Source: Kitasatospora sp. CB01950 (GTDB lineage: Bacteria; Actinomycetota; Actinomycetes; Streptomycetales; Streptomycetaceae). Taken from it: 64,000 nucleotides of DNA. Under the pieces are notes generated by a model that worked only from the letters and a program-made list of their open reading frames with translations, did no database searches and had not been told where the DNA came from. This document shows positions 44,987 to 52,822 of this stretch, one piece after another. Each line of letters opens with the position of its first letter. The stretch's first letter is position 1. The stretch is taken from NCBI RefSeq assembly GCF_001905465.1, contig NZ_LISX01000007.1, positions 134,891 to 198,890 on the forward strand, read 5' to 3'. A program made the position numbers and the translations under genes.

Positions 44987-45739
44987 ATGCTCCTGCACCG
45001 TTCCCTCCGGCGTGCCCTGCCACTGGCATGGGCCGCCGCCGCCCTCCTGACCCCCGCGCTTCCGGCGGGCACGGCGAGCGCCGCCTCCGGCACGGCGTGG
45101 TACCTGGACTGTTCGGCCCCGACCGACGGCTCGGGCAGCCAGGCCGGTCCGTGGAACAGCCTCGCCTCCGCCAATGCGCACCTCTTCCGGCCCGGTGACC
45201 AGTTGCTGCTCAAGCGCGGCGCGACCTGCACCGGCACCCTGCAGCCGCAGGGATCCGGTACGGCAGGCGCGCCGATCATCCTGGCGGGCTACGGTACCGG
45301 CACCGCCCGCCCGGTGGTGGCCGGTGACCCGGCGAGCAGCCGGAACGCGGCCGTCCACCTCTTCAACGTGGAGCAGTGGGAGATCCGCGACCTGGAGATC
45401 ACCTTCCGGGACACCGCCGCGACCAAGCGGGAGCGCAACGGCCTGCTGGTGGAGATCGCCGACCTGCCGAGCGGCGTCGGCACCCACTACCTGGTGGACG
45501 ACGTGTACGTGCACGACGGCTTCGAGGCCGGGACGCTCGCCCCGTGGACGTACTACGGCGGCGTGCAGCTGGACACCGCCGGCTCCAGCAACCGCGCGGC
45601 CTTCACCACGACCGACTGGAGCCAGGGCACGGCCGTCTTCACCACCGGCCCGACCGCTGCCACCGCGCGCATCTACTGCTATGCGCGCAGCGGCAGCGGC
45701 TACGGCTGGTGCGACGACGTGACCGTCACCAAGGCCTGA
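44987..45739 (+). CDS. Secreted beta-helix-type protein, shortened, with C-terminal carbohydrate-binding-like segment
   Basis: A 250-residue secreted protein. The signal peptide ends near AGTASA (about residue 32). Residues about 34-178 (WYLDCSAPTDGSGSQAGPWNSLASANAHLFRPGDQLLLKRGATCTGTL onward) match the start of right-handed parallel beta-helix polysaccharide lyases. At about residue 179 the sequence changes abruptly from HYLVDDVYVHD to GFEAGTLAPWTYYGG. The latter belongs to a beta-sandwich domain of the CBM4/9-like kind ending in DDVTVTK. Most of the helix and its catalytic part appear to be missing, so the protein may be an internally deleted lyase or a binding protein. It is divergent from the DeoR-type regulator. 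Confidence 0.82.
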   Translation: MLLHRSLRRALPLAWAAAALLTPALPAGTASAASGTAWYLDCSAPTDGSGSQAGPWNSLASANAHLFRPGDQLLLKRGATCTGTLQPQGSGTAGAPIILAGYGTGTARPVVAGDPASSRNAAVHLFNVEQWEIRDLEITFRDTAATKRERNGLLVEIADLPSGVGTHYLVDDVYVHDGFEAGTLAPWTYYGGVQLDTAGSSNRAAFTTTDWSQGTAVFTTGPTAATARIYCYARSGSGYGWCDDVTVTKA

Positions 45740-45755
45740 CGCCCCGCGCAGCGGC

Positions 45756-47366
45756 TCAGCGCGGATCCACCGCGTGGAGCTCACCCCCGTCCCACTCCAG
45801 CCAGCGGGTGATGCCGATCTCCCGCAGGAACGGGTAGTCGTGGCTGGCGACGATCAGCGTGCCCCGGTAGCCCGCGAGGGCCTGCGTGAGCTGGCGGACG
45901 CTGGCCAGATCCAGGTTGTTGGTCGGCTCGTCGAGCAGCAGCAGCTGCGGCGGCGGGTCGGCCAGCAGCAGAGCGGCCAGCGTGGCCCGGAAGCGCTCGC
46001 CGCCGGAGAGCGTGCCGGCGGGCTGGTCGGCCCGCGCGCCGCGGAACAGGAACCGGGCCAGCCGGGCCCGGACGTCGTTGTCCGTGGCGGCCGGGGCGTA
46101 CGCCTTGACGTTCCGGAAGACGGTGGCGTCGTCGTCCAGCACGTCGAGGCGCTGCGGCAGGTACCGCAGCGGCACCGGCGTGGTGATCATGCCCTCGGCG
46201 GGGGCGAGTTCGCCCGCGACGGTGCGCAGCAGCGTGGTCTTGCCGGAGCCGTTGCGGCCGATCAGGGCGACCCGTTCGGGGCCGCGCAGCTCCAGGTCGA
46301 CCACCCCGCCGTGGGCGAGGCGGACGCGTTCGAGCTGCAGGACGCTGCGCCCGGCGGGGACGGCGGTACGGGGCAGGTCGATGCGGATCTCCGCGTCGTC
46401 CCGCACCGCCTCCTCGGCGGCGGCGAGCCGTTCCTTGGCCTCGTTGAGGCGTTCGGTGTGCATGCCGCGCAGCCGGCCGGCGGTCTCCTCGCCCTTGCCC
46501 TGGAGCTTGTCGGCGAGGGCCTTGGGGTCGTTGCGCCGCACCGAGCGGGCCTTGCCGTAGGCCGCGGACCTGGCGAGCCGCTGGGTGGCCTCGACCAGAT
46601 CCCGCTTCTGGCGTTTCACGTCGGCCCCGGCGTTGCGGACCGTCCGTTCGGCGTTCTCCTGCTCGGCCGCCAGGGCCTCCTGGTAGGCGCTGAAGTTGCC
46701 GCCGTACCAGGTGACTTCGCCGTCCCGCAGGTCGGCGATCTGGTCGACCCGGTCGAGCAGCTCCCGGTCGTGGCTGACCAGCAGCAGCACGCCCGGGAAG
46801 GCGGCCACCGCGTCGTACAGCCGGGCCCGGGCCTGGGCGTCCAGGTTGTTGGTCGGCTCGTCGAGCAGCAGGACGTCCGGTCGGCGCAGCAGCAGGGCGG
46901 CGAGGTGCAGCAGGACGGCCTGGCCGCCGGAGAGTTCGCCGGTGGTGCGGTCGAGGTGCAGCTCCGCCAGGCCGAGGCGGTCGAGGGTGGCGCGGGCGCG
47001 CTCCTCGACGTCCCAGTCGTCGCCGATGGCGGCGAAGTGCCGTTCGTCGACGTCTCCCGACTCGATGGCGTGCAGGGCTTCGCGCTGGGCGCGGATGCCG
47101 AGCGTCTCGTCCACCCGCCGGCCGGAGGCGACCGTCAGGTCCTGTGGCAGGTAGCCGAGTTCGCCGGCGATCCGGACGGTGCCGGAGGCCGGGGCGAGCT
47201 CGCCGGCGATCAGCCGCAGCAGGGTGGACTTGCCGGAGCCGTTCAGGCCGACCAGCCCCGTCCGGCCGGGGCCGACCGCGAGGTGGAAACCGCTCAGCAC
47301 GGGGCGGCCGTCGGGCCATTCGAAGCCGAGGTCGGTGCAGAGGATCGAGGTGGTGGGTTGCGCCAT
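45756..47366 (-). CDS. ABC-F family ATP-binding protein (ribosome-protection type)
   Basis: A 536-residue soluble double-ABC protein without membrane helices. ABC1 has GLNGSGKSTLLR, LSGGQAVLLHLAALLL and LLLDEPTNNLD. A charged linker (about 235-315, the P-site tRNA interaction motif region) follows, then ABC2 with GRNGSGKTTLLR, LSGGERFRATLAALLL and LLLDEPTNNLDLAS. ABC-F proteins bind the ribosomal E site and can dislodge antibiotics or rescue stalled ribosomes. The ATG at 47366 is preceded by GGAGG. A roughly 240-nt leader with an upstream ORF precedes it, the hallmark of ribosome-mediated attenuation in antibiotic-resistance ABC-F genes. Confidence 0.9.
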   Translation of the reverse strand: MAQPTTSILCTDLGFEWPDGRPVLSGFHLAVGPGRTGLVGLNGSGKSTLLRLIAGELAPASGTVRIAGELGYLPQDLTVASGRRVDETLGIRAQREALHAIESGDVDERHFAAIGDDWDVEERARATLDRLGLAELHLDRTTGELSGGQAVLLHLAALLLRRPDVLLLDEPTNNLDAQARARLYDAVAAFPGVLLLVSHDRELLDRVDQIADLRDGEVTWYGGNFSAYQEALAAEQENAERTVRNAGADVKRQKRDLVEATQRLARSAAYGKARSVRRNDPKALADKLQGKGEETAGRLRGMHTERLNEAKERLAAAEEAVRDDAEIRIDLPRTAVPAGRSVLQLERVRLAHGGVVDLELRGPERVALIGRNGSGKTTLLRTVAGELAPAEGMITTPVPLRYLPQRLDVLDDDATVFRNVKAYAPAATDNDVRARLARFLFRGARADQPAGTLSGGERFRATLAALLLADPPPQLLLLDEPTNNLDLASVRQLTQALAGYRGTLIVASHDYPFLREIGITRWLEWDGGELHAVDPR

Positions 47367-47645
47367 GGAGGGCCTCCGGTGGTTGCCGTGGAAAAGGGGA
47401 CAACACGGGGAGACACCGAGGACGCGGCTGCGAGAAGGGCCGTCACGGGAAAGCAGAAACCCGCACGGGAGCCATGGATCGCTGCCCTGCCGAGGTCGCA
47501 CTCGCGCCCGCACGCCGAGAAACCCGGGAACAACACGGGTGTGGCGTGGCGCGGTGTCTCATGACCTCAGACAAGCAACGGCCTTCTCCAGACATGCGGG
47601 AATGTGACGCCTCCGAGCCTACGCAGCGCCCACCCGGCGGTGCAA
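47367..47645 (-). promoter_or_regulatory. Promoter and long 5' leader with upstream ORF of the ABC-F gene
   Basis: Read leftward, TTGCAC (47645 to 47640), an 18-bp spacer and TAGGCT (47621 to 47616) form a promoter, placing the transcription start near 47609 and giving a leader of about 240 nt. It contains a 39-codon ORF at 47562-47443 (starting MRHRATPHPCC; an in-frame ATG lies 11 codons earlier) and two copies of CCCGTGTTGT followed by CCC-rich stems. One stem, CCGTG...CACGG with TTTT in the loop, is close to the coding start. This arrangement suggests translation- or drug-dependent attenuation. Confidence 0.5.
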
Positions 47646-47694
47646 CGGAATTAAGTCCCGAGCCGGCCGGCCGGTGCTGTCGGCGGCTCCCGCC

Positions 47695-47866
47695 ATGCCG
47701 GCGGGCATGCACGAGGACGAGTTCCGGCAGCTGATCGAGGAGTGCCGGGGCGTACCGGCGGCCGACCGGCGAGGAGTGGGACCGCGGCACCACCCACAGT
47801 GACGAGTCGTACTCCAAGGCCGAGGGGTGGGCCGGCCCGGCCGGGAGCACTTCGGCCGCCGTCTAA
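47695..47866 (+). pseudogene. Probable frameshifted gene remnant
   Basis: ATG 47695 (or 47707) opens a frame reading MHEDEFRQLIEECRGVPA that stops at 47802. In another frame the sequence continues protein-like as GEEWDRGTTHSDESYSKAEGW to a TAA at 47864-47866. The switch of coding quality between frames around 47765 suggests one former small gene broken by an indel. The end overlaps the -10 of the next gene. No family was recognised. Confidence 0.3.
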
Positions 47867-47869
47867 AAT
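47864..47869 (+). promoter_or_regulatory. -10 box of the leaderless ABC-F gene
   Basis: TAAAAT ends nine bases before the ATG at 47879, so transcription would begin at or within a few bases of the start codon, and no ribosome-binding site is present. No clear -35 was seen. Confidence 0.45.
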
Positions 47870-47878
47870 CGACTCATC

Positions 47879-49525
47879 ATGACTGCCACTCTCGTCGTCA
47901 AGGACCTCGCCGCCGGCCACGGTGAGCGCACGCTGTTTGCCGGGCTGGACCTGGTCGTCGCCCCCGGGGACGTGATCGGACTGGTCGGGGTGAACGGCGC
48001 GGGCAAGTCCACCCTGCTGCGGCTGCTGGCCGGGCTGGACGCGCCGGAGGGCGGCAGCCTGAAGCTGAGCCCGCCGACCGCGAACGTCGGCCACCTGCCG
48101 CAGGAGCCGGAGCGCCGCGAGGGCGAGTCGGTGCGCGACTTCCTGGCCCGCCGGACGGGCGTCGCGGCGGCGCAGGCGGCGCTGGACGAGGCGACCGAGG
48201 GCCTGGTGGAGGGCCGGTCGGGCGCGGACGACGAGTACGCGGCGAGCCTGGACCGCTGGCTGGACCTGGGCGGCGCCGACCTGGAGGAGCGGGCCGAGGA
48301 GGTCGCCGGCCAGCTGGGCCTGAAGGTCTCGCTGGACCTGCCGATGACGGCGCTTTCCGGCGGCCAGGCGGCCCGCGCGGGCCTGGCCTCGCTGCTGCTG
48401 TCCCGCTACGACGTGTTCCTGCTGGACGAGCCCACCAACGACCTGGACCTGGACGGCCTGGAGCGCCTGGAGGCGTTCGTCAAGGGCCTGCGCGCGGGCA
48501 CCGTGCTGATCAGCCACGACCGCGAGTTCCTGGCCCGCACCGTCACCCGCGTCCTCGAACTGGACCTGCACCAGAACCAGGTGAACGTGTACGGCGGCGG
48601 CTACGAGTCGTACCTGGAGGAGCGGGCGATCTCCCGCCGGCACGCCCGCGAGCAGTACGAGGAGTTCGCGGACACCAAGTCCGGCCTGGAGGCGCGCGCC
48701 CAGATGCAGCGCAACTGGCTGGAGCACGGCGTGCGCAACGCCCGCCGCAAGGGCGGCGACAACGACAAGAAGGCCCGTGCGCAGCGCTCCGAGTCGACCG
48801 AGAAGCAGGCCGCGAAGGCCCGCCAGACGCAGCGGATGATCGAGCGGCTGGACGTGGTGGAGGAGCCCCGCAAGGAGTGGGACCTGCGGATGGAGATCGC
48901 CGCCGCGCCGCGCTCCGGTTCGGTGGTGGCGACGCTCCGTCAGGCCGTCGTCAAGCGCGGGGAGTTCGCGTTCGGCCCGGTGGACCTGCAGATCGACTGG
49001 GCGGACCGGGTCGCGATCACCGGCGCGAACGGCGCGGGCAAGTCGACGCTGCTGGCGGCGCTGCTGGGCCGGCTGGAGCTGGACTCGGGCAGCGCGGCGC
49101 TCGGTTCGGGCGTGCAGATCGGCGAGGTCGAGCAGGCCCGCGGCCACCTGTTCGGCGGCGACGCGGAGCGTCCGCTGCTGGAGGCGTTCTCCGCGGCGGT
49201 GCCGGACCTCAACCCGGAGGACGTGCGCACCCTGCTGGCCAAGTTCGGCCTGAAGGCGGTGCACGTGCTGCGCCCGGCCGCGACGCTGTCGCCGGGCGAG
49301 CGGACCAGGGCGGCGCTGGCGCTGCTGCAGGCCCGCGGGGTGAACCTGCTGGTGCTGGACGAGCCGACCAACCACCTGGACCTGCCCGCGATCGAGCAGT
49401 TGGAGTCGGCGCTCGCCTCCTACACCGGCACCCTGCTGCTGGTCACCCACGACCGGCGGATGCTGGACACGGTGAAGGTGAACCGCCGGCTGGTGGTCGC
49501 GGACGGCCGGGTCACCGAGGCCTGA
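47879..49525 (+). CDS. ABC-F family ATP-binding protein
   Basis: A 548-residue soluble double-ABC protein. ABC1: GVNGAGKSTLLR (about 40), LSGGQAARAGLASLLL, FLLDEPTNDLDLDG. The linker (about 245-330) is strongly basic and helical, with RNWLEHGVRNARRKGGDNDKKARAQRSES. ABC2: GANGAGKSTLLAALLG, LSPGERTRAALALL (signature with Pro in place of the first Gly) and LVLDEPTNHLDLPA. The family acts on ribosomes, either in translation quality control or antibiotic protection. It is divergent from the other ABC-F gene. The two share little sequence beyond motifs, so they are not a recent duplication. Confidence 0.91.
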   Translation: MTATLVVKDLAAGHGERTLFAGLDLVVAPGDVIGLVGVNGAGKSTLLRLLAGLDAPEGGSLKLSPPTANVGHLPQEPERREGESVRDFLARRTGVAAAQAALDEATEGLVEGRSGADDEYAASLDRWLDLGGADLEERAEEVAGQLGLKVSLDLPMTALSGGQAARAGLASLLLSRYDVFLLDEPTNDLDLDGLERLEAFVKGLRAGTVLISHDREFLARTVTRVLELDLHQNQVNVYGGGYESYLEERAISRRHAREQYEEFADTKSGLEARAQMQRNWLEHGVRNARRKGGDNDKKARAQRSESTEKQAAKARQTQRMIERLDVVEEPRKEWDLRMEIAAAPRSGSVVATLRQAVVKRGEFAFGPVDLQIDWADRVAITGANGAGKSTLLAALLGRLELDSGSAALGSGVQIGEVEQARGHLFGGDAERPLLEAFSAAVPDLNPEDVRTLLAKFGLKAVHVLRPAATLSPGERTRAALALLQARGVNLLVLDEPTNHLDLPAIEQLESALASYTGTLLLVTHDRRMLDTVKVNRRLVVADGRVTEA

Positions 49526-49651
49526 CCACGCGGTCGGCGCGTGCGGACAGGCACCGCGGCAGGCACTCGCACGCACGGGCGCAAGCACCGGCAAGTACTG
49601 GCAAGGGCCGAGTCTTCCGCTGCGCGCCCGTCATGTGCTGTGCTGTCGGCC

Positions 49652-50332
49652 ATGGTTGACAGTGCATCCACCACCGAAGCGCCGTCCTTGCCGACGGTGC
49701 CGCTGCGTCCGATGAGCGTGCCCGCCGATGAGGCGGCGGACCGCTGCCGGGCCTTCCACGAGGTGATGGCTCAGCGCCGCACCGTCCGCGACTACTCGAC
49801 CCGGCCGCTGCCCGAGGGCGTGCTGGAGACGGCGGTCCGGACGGCGGCGACCGCGCCGAGCGGGGCGCACGTGCAGCCGTGGCGGTTCGTGGTGGTGACC
49901 GATCCGGGGCGCAAGCGGCGGCTGCGGGAGGCCGCCGAGGCGGAGGAGCGGGAGTTCTACGGGCACCGGGCGTCCGAGGAGTGGTTGGCGGCGCTGGCCC
50001 CGATCGGCACCGACTGGCGCAAGCCGTTCCTGGAGGACGCGCCGGCGGTGATCGTGGTGTTCGAGGTGCACAAGGGCCCCAACTCGCCGCGTCCGTACTA
50101 CACGAAGGAGAGCGTCGGGATCGCCGTCGGCCTGCTGCTGGCCTCGCTGCACCAGGCGGGCCTGGCCACGCTGACGCACACGCCGAGCCCGATGCGCTTC
50201 CTGAACGAGATCTGCGAGCGCCCGCAGGAGGAACGCGCCGCGTACGTGATCCCGGTGGGCTACCCGGCGGACGACGCCCGGGTACCGGATCTGGAGCGCA
50301 AGCCGCTGGACGAGGTGCTGGTGCGGCTCTGA
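49652..50332 (+). CDS. Nitroreductase-family flavoprotein (iodotyrosine dehalogenase-like)
   Basis: A 226-residue FMN-dependent nitroreductase-fold protein. FHEVMAQRRTVRDYSTRPLPEGVLETAVRTAATAPSGAHVQPWRFVVVTDP contains the RxxxRxY FMN phosphate site and the SGAHVQPW motif. GIAVGLLLASLHQAGLATLTHTPSPMRFL is the second flavin segment. The pattern is closest to the BluB/iodotyrosine deiodinase branch. Likely activity is NAD(P)H-dependent reduction or dehalogenation of aromatics. The ATG at 49652 has no strong ribosome-binding site. Confidence 0.9.
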   Translation: MVDSASTTEAPSLPTVPLRPMSVPADEAADRCRAFHEVMAQRRTVRDYSTRPLPEGVLETAVRTAATAPSGAHVQPWRFVVVTDPGRKRRLREAAEAEEREFYGHRASEEWLAALAPIGTDWRKPFLEDAPAVIVVFEVHKGPNSPRPYYTKESVGIAVGLLLASLHQAGLATLTHTPSPMRFLNEICERPQEERAAYVIPVGYPADDARVPDLERKPLDEVLVRL

Positions 50333-50467
50333 CCGCCGCCGGGCGGCGTGCGGGACGGGAGGCGCTCCGGCGCGTGCGACCCCGCCCCGGCCCGGTCGGT
50401 GAACGAGCCGTGAGGGTACGGAATATCCGCTGGTGGGAGCGGTCGGGCATGGCCCATACTCCCGATC

Positions 50468-51121
50468 ATGAGCCACTCCTCCGACGCACCTGACACCGGT
50501 ACGCCCGACTCCGCCACACGCGACGCCGGCACACCCGACGCCGGCACACCCGACAACGTGGAGCGTCCGCTGACCCCGGGCCGACCGCCCGAGCTGCTGC
50601 CGGTCGGCGGCGGCGCGCATCTGCGCCGCCGTCGGCCGGCCGACGCCGCCGCGCTGAACGACGCGGTGATCGCCAACCTCGACCACCTGCGCCCGTACAT
50701 GCCGTGGGCCGCCAACGCGCCGACGCTGCCGGAGAGCCAGCAGCTCTCGGTGCGCGGCGAGCAGGTCTGGGACGAGGGCACGGACTTCATGTACCTGCTC
50801 GGGCTGGACGCCGATCCGGCCGTCGTGATCGGCGGGTTCGGCCTGCACGGCCGGATCGGCCCGGGCGCGCTGGAGATCGGCTACTGGGTGCACCGCGAGC
50901 ACACCGGCCGCGGCCTGGCCACCGCCGCCGCCCGCGCGCTCACCGAGGCCGCGCTGGCACTGCCGGGCATCACCCGGGCGGAGATCCACTGCGACGAGTC
51001 GAACGCCGCGAGCGCCGCCGTGCCGCGCAAGCTCGGCTACACGCTGGACCGGATCGACGACGAGAAGCCGACCGCCCCGGCCGAGACCGGCCGCAAGATG
51101 ATCTGGGTGACCGGTTCCTGA
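50468..51121 (+). CDS. GNAT-family N-acetyltransferase (RimJ/RimL-like)
   Basis: A 217-residue acetyltransferase. The first 40 residues are a low-complexity tail with repeated DAGTPDAGTPD-like units. The domain spans about 48-215: LRRRRPADAAALNDAVIANLDHLRPYMPWA, GALEIGYWVHREHTGRGLATAAARALTEAAL (acetyl-CoA loop) and CDESNAASAAVPRKLGYTLDRI are RimJ/RimL-type. Substrates could be ribosomal-protein N termini or small molecules. A CATACT -10 box (about 50454-50459) lies just before the ATG, so the mRNA may have almost no leader. A clear terminator follows. Confidence 0.9.
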   Translation: MSHSSDAPDTGTPDSATRDAGTPDAGTPDNVERPLTPGRPPELLPVGGGAHLRRRRPADAAALNDAVIANLDHLRPYMPWAANAPTLPESQQLSVRGEQVWDEGTDFMYLLGLDADPAVVIGGFGLHGRIGPGALEIGYWVHREHTGRGLATAAARALTEAALALPGITRAEIHCDESNAASAAVPRKLGYTLDRIDDEKPTAPAETGRKMIWVTGS

Positions 51122-51140
51122 CGACCGCTCGCCAGGAACG

Positions 51141-51171
51141 ACGGGGACGGACGGCGGCCGTCCCCGTTTTT
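51141..51171 (+). terminator. Rho-independent-type terminator after the GNAT gene
   Basis: ACGGGGACGG (51141-51150) pairs perfectly with CCGTCCCCGT (51158-51167) around a 7-nt loop, followed by TTTT. It stands 20 bp after the stop codon. Confidence 0.85.
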
Positions 51172-51260
51172 GCTGCCCGAAGCCCGGAAGACCCTGGAGG
51201 GCCTGGAGGGCCTGGAGCCCGTGAAGGGCCCGAAAACCCTGGAGACCCGAAAGGGCCCGC

Positions 51261-51869
51261 TCAGCGGCGGGCGAGCCGCTCGATCAGGGTCTGCCAGCCG
51301 TCGGCGAGCAGCGTGCCGAGGTCTCCCTCGCACCGCCCGGACGCGGGCCGTTCCATCGCCATGACCACCAGCGGGGGCCCTTCGAGCGCGCTGGTGAGCT
51401 GGAACGCGAGGGTGTCCGGATCGGCCAGCCCGAGCCCGGCCTGCTTGAGCAGCATCCGGATGTGCGGCTGGGTGAAGACCGGCGCGGCGCTGGCGACGGG
51501 CCCCTTGCGTTCGACGGCGGCGCGCGCGATGTCCTGCCGCTCCAGCAGGAAGAACGTCCGCTCGCGGCCGTAGGCGATCAGCCGGTCGATCGGGTCGGCG
51601 CCGGGGCCGAGCGGCGGCGGCCCGGACATCACCTGGGCCTGGAAGCAGTGCTCCTCGGCGTCCAGCAGGGCGCGGAAGATGCCGGCCCTGGTGCCGAAAC
51701 GGCGGAAGACGGTGCCCTTGCCGAGTCCGGCGCGTTCGGCGAGTCCGTCCATGGTGACCCGGTCGACGCCGGCTTCGGCGATCATCGCGCGGGCCGTGCA
51801 GAGCAGGGCCTCACGGTTGCGGGCCGCGTCCGCGCGCTCGACGGGGGGTTTGCCGAAGGGGACGTCCAT
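51261..51869 (-). CDS. TetR-family transcriptional regulator
   Basis: A 202-residue TetR regulator. The helix-turn-helix spans about 18-62: ALLCTARAMIAEAGVDRVTMDGLAERAGLGKGTVFRRFGTRAGIFRALL. The C-terminal ligand/dimerisation domain is helical and unassigned. It is divergent from an azoreductase gene, and the shared region contains two direct copies of CGGGGTAAAGTCCG within a larger inverted repeat, so it most likely represses the azoreductase. The ligand may be a quinone or dye-like electrophile, as for other TetR-azoreductase pairs; this is inference. Confidence 0.92.
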   Translation of the reverse strand: MDVPFGKPPVERADAARNREALLCTARAMIAEAGVDRVTMDGLAERAGLGKGTVFRRFGTRAGIFRALLDAEEHCFQAQVMSGPPPLGPGADPIDRLIAYGRERTFFLLERQDIARAAVERKGPVASAAPVFTQPHIRMLLKQAGLGLADPDTLAFQLTSALEGPPLVVMAMERPASGRCEGDLGTLLADGWQTLIERLARR

Positions 51870-51887
51870 GGCTGCCAATTTACCTTC

Positions 51888-51944
51888 CGACCGAAACGGG
51901 GTAAAGTCCGGTTCGTCGAAGCGGGGTAAAGTCCGCTTCGGTCG
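51888..51944. promoter_or_regulatory. Operator array between TetR and azoreductase genes
   Basis: CGGGGTAAAGTCCG occurs twice as a direct repeat (51897-51910 and 51922-51935; 25-bp period). These are framed by the inverted repeat CGACCGAA (51888-51895) and TTCGGTCG (51937-51944). Two TetR dimers on the same DNA face would fit. Confidence 0.6.
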
Positions 51945-52034
51945 AGTGCGGTGCCCACCGGGCCGCACCCGCCGCCCTGCCGTGCCCCTGCGGCCGCCGC
52001 TTCCCCGGCGGGCCGGAATCCGAGGAGACCCGCC

Positions 52035-52667
52035 ATGCACCTGTTCCGTCTGGACGCCAGCATCCTTGGCCCCAACTCGACCAGCTCCGAACTGGCCGAC
52101 ACCGCCCACGCCGAGTGGGAGGCCGCCCACCCGCAGGGCACCGTCACCCGCCGCCACGTGGGCGCCGACCCGCTGCCCGGCGACGTCTGGACGCACGCCA
52201 CCCTGGCCGCGTTCACCCCCGAGGACCGGCGGAGCGACGAGCAGCGCGCCGGCGCCGCGCTCGGTGCCGAGCTCGCCGAGGAGCTGCGCGCCGCCGACGC
52301 CGCGATCATCGCCGTGCCGCTGTACAACTGGGGCGTCTCGCAGCACTTCAAGACCTGGGTCGACGTGGTCATCGCCGGCGCCGGCCCGACCGACCAGCTG
52401 CTCAAGGACAAGCCGGTCCTGCTGGTCACCTCGCTCGGCGGCGGCTTCGCCCCCGGCACCCCGCGCGAGGGCTGGGACCACTCCACCCCGTACGTGGAGC
52501 GCATCCTGCGCGACGTCTGGGGCGCCGACCTGACCGTCGTCCGCCGCGAGCTGACCCTCGCCGCCAGCAACCCGGCGATGGAGAGCCTGCGCGACCTGGC
52601 CGCCGAGTACCACACCCAGGCCCTCGACGCCGCCCGCGCCGCCGGCAAGAACCTGGTCCGCGCCTGA
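52035..52667 (+). CDS. azoR: FMN-dependent NADH-azoreductase (flavodoxin-like fold)
   Basis: A 210-residue flavodoxin-like NAD(P)H quinone/azo reductase. LFRLDASILGPNSTSSELADT (N-terminal FMN phosphate loop) and IIAVPLYNWGVSQHFKTWVDVVIAGAGPTD (the PxYNxxxxxxxKxWID-type motif) define the AzoR/AcpD family. GGGFAPGTPREGWDHSTPYVERIL is also typical. It reduces quinones and azo compounds by two electrons. The ATG at 52035 follows CGAGGAGACCCGCC. It is controlled by the divergent TetR gene and followed by a strong hairpin. Confidence 0.92.
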   Translation: MHLFRLDASILGPNSTSSELADTAHAEWEAAHPQGTVTRRHVGADPLPGDVWTHATLAAFTPEDRRSDEQRAGAALGAELAEELRAADAAIIAVPLYNWGVSQHFKTWVDVVIAGAGPTDQLLKDKPVLLVTSLGGGFAPGTPREGWDHSTPYVERILRDVWGADLTVVRRELTLAASNPAMESLRDLAAEYHTQALDAARAAGKNLVRA

Positions 52668-52680
52668 TCCGAACACCGCC

Positions 52681-52710
52681 GCGCCGGTGGGCAGTTCCGC
52701 CCACCGGCGC
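52681..52710 (+). terminator. Perfect 12-bp hairpin after azoR
   Basis: GCGCCGGTGGGC (52681-52692) pairs with GCCCACCGGCGC (52699-52710) around AGTTCC, 13 bp after the azoreductase stop. It has no T-run, as is common in streptomycetes. The DNA from about 52735 to 52800 holds short CGAGCCCCGC and GCCGCAGGGCC repeats and no gene. Confidence 0.75.
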
Positions 52711-52822
52711 GCGGCCGTGCGACCACCCGGTCGAGCCCCGCCGAGCCCCGCCGCAGGGCCGCCGCAGGGCCGCCGCCGGGCCGGACGAAAACCCGTCGAG
52801 CCCCGCCGCCCGGCCGGTGAGA

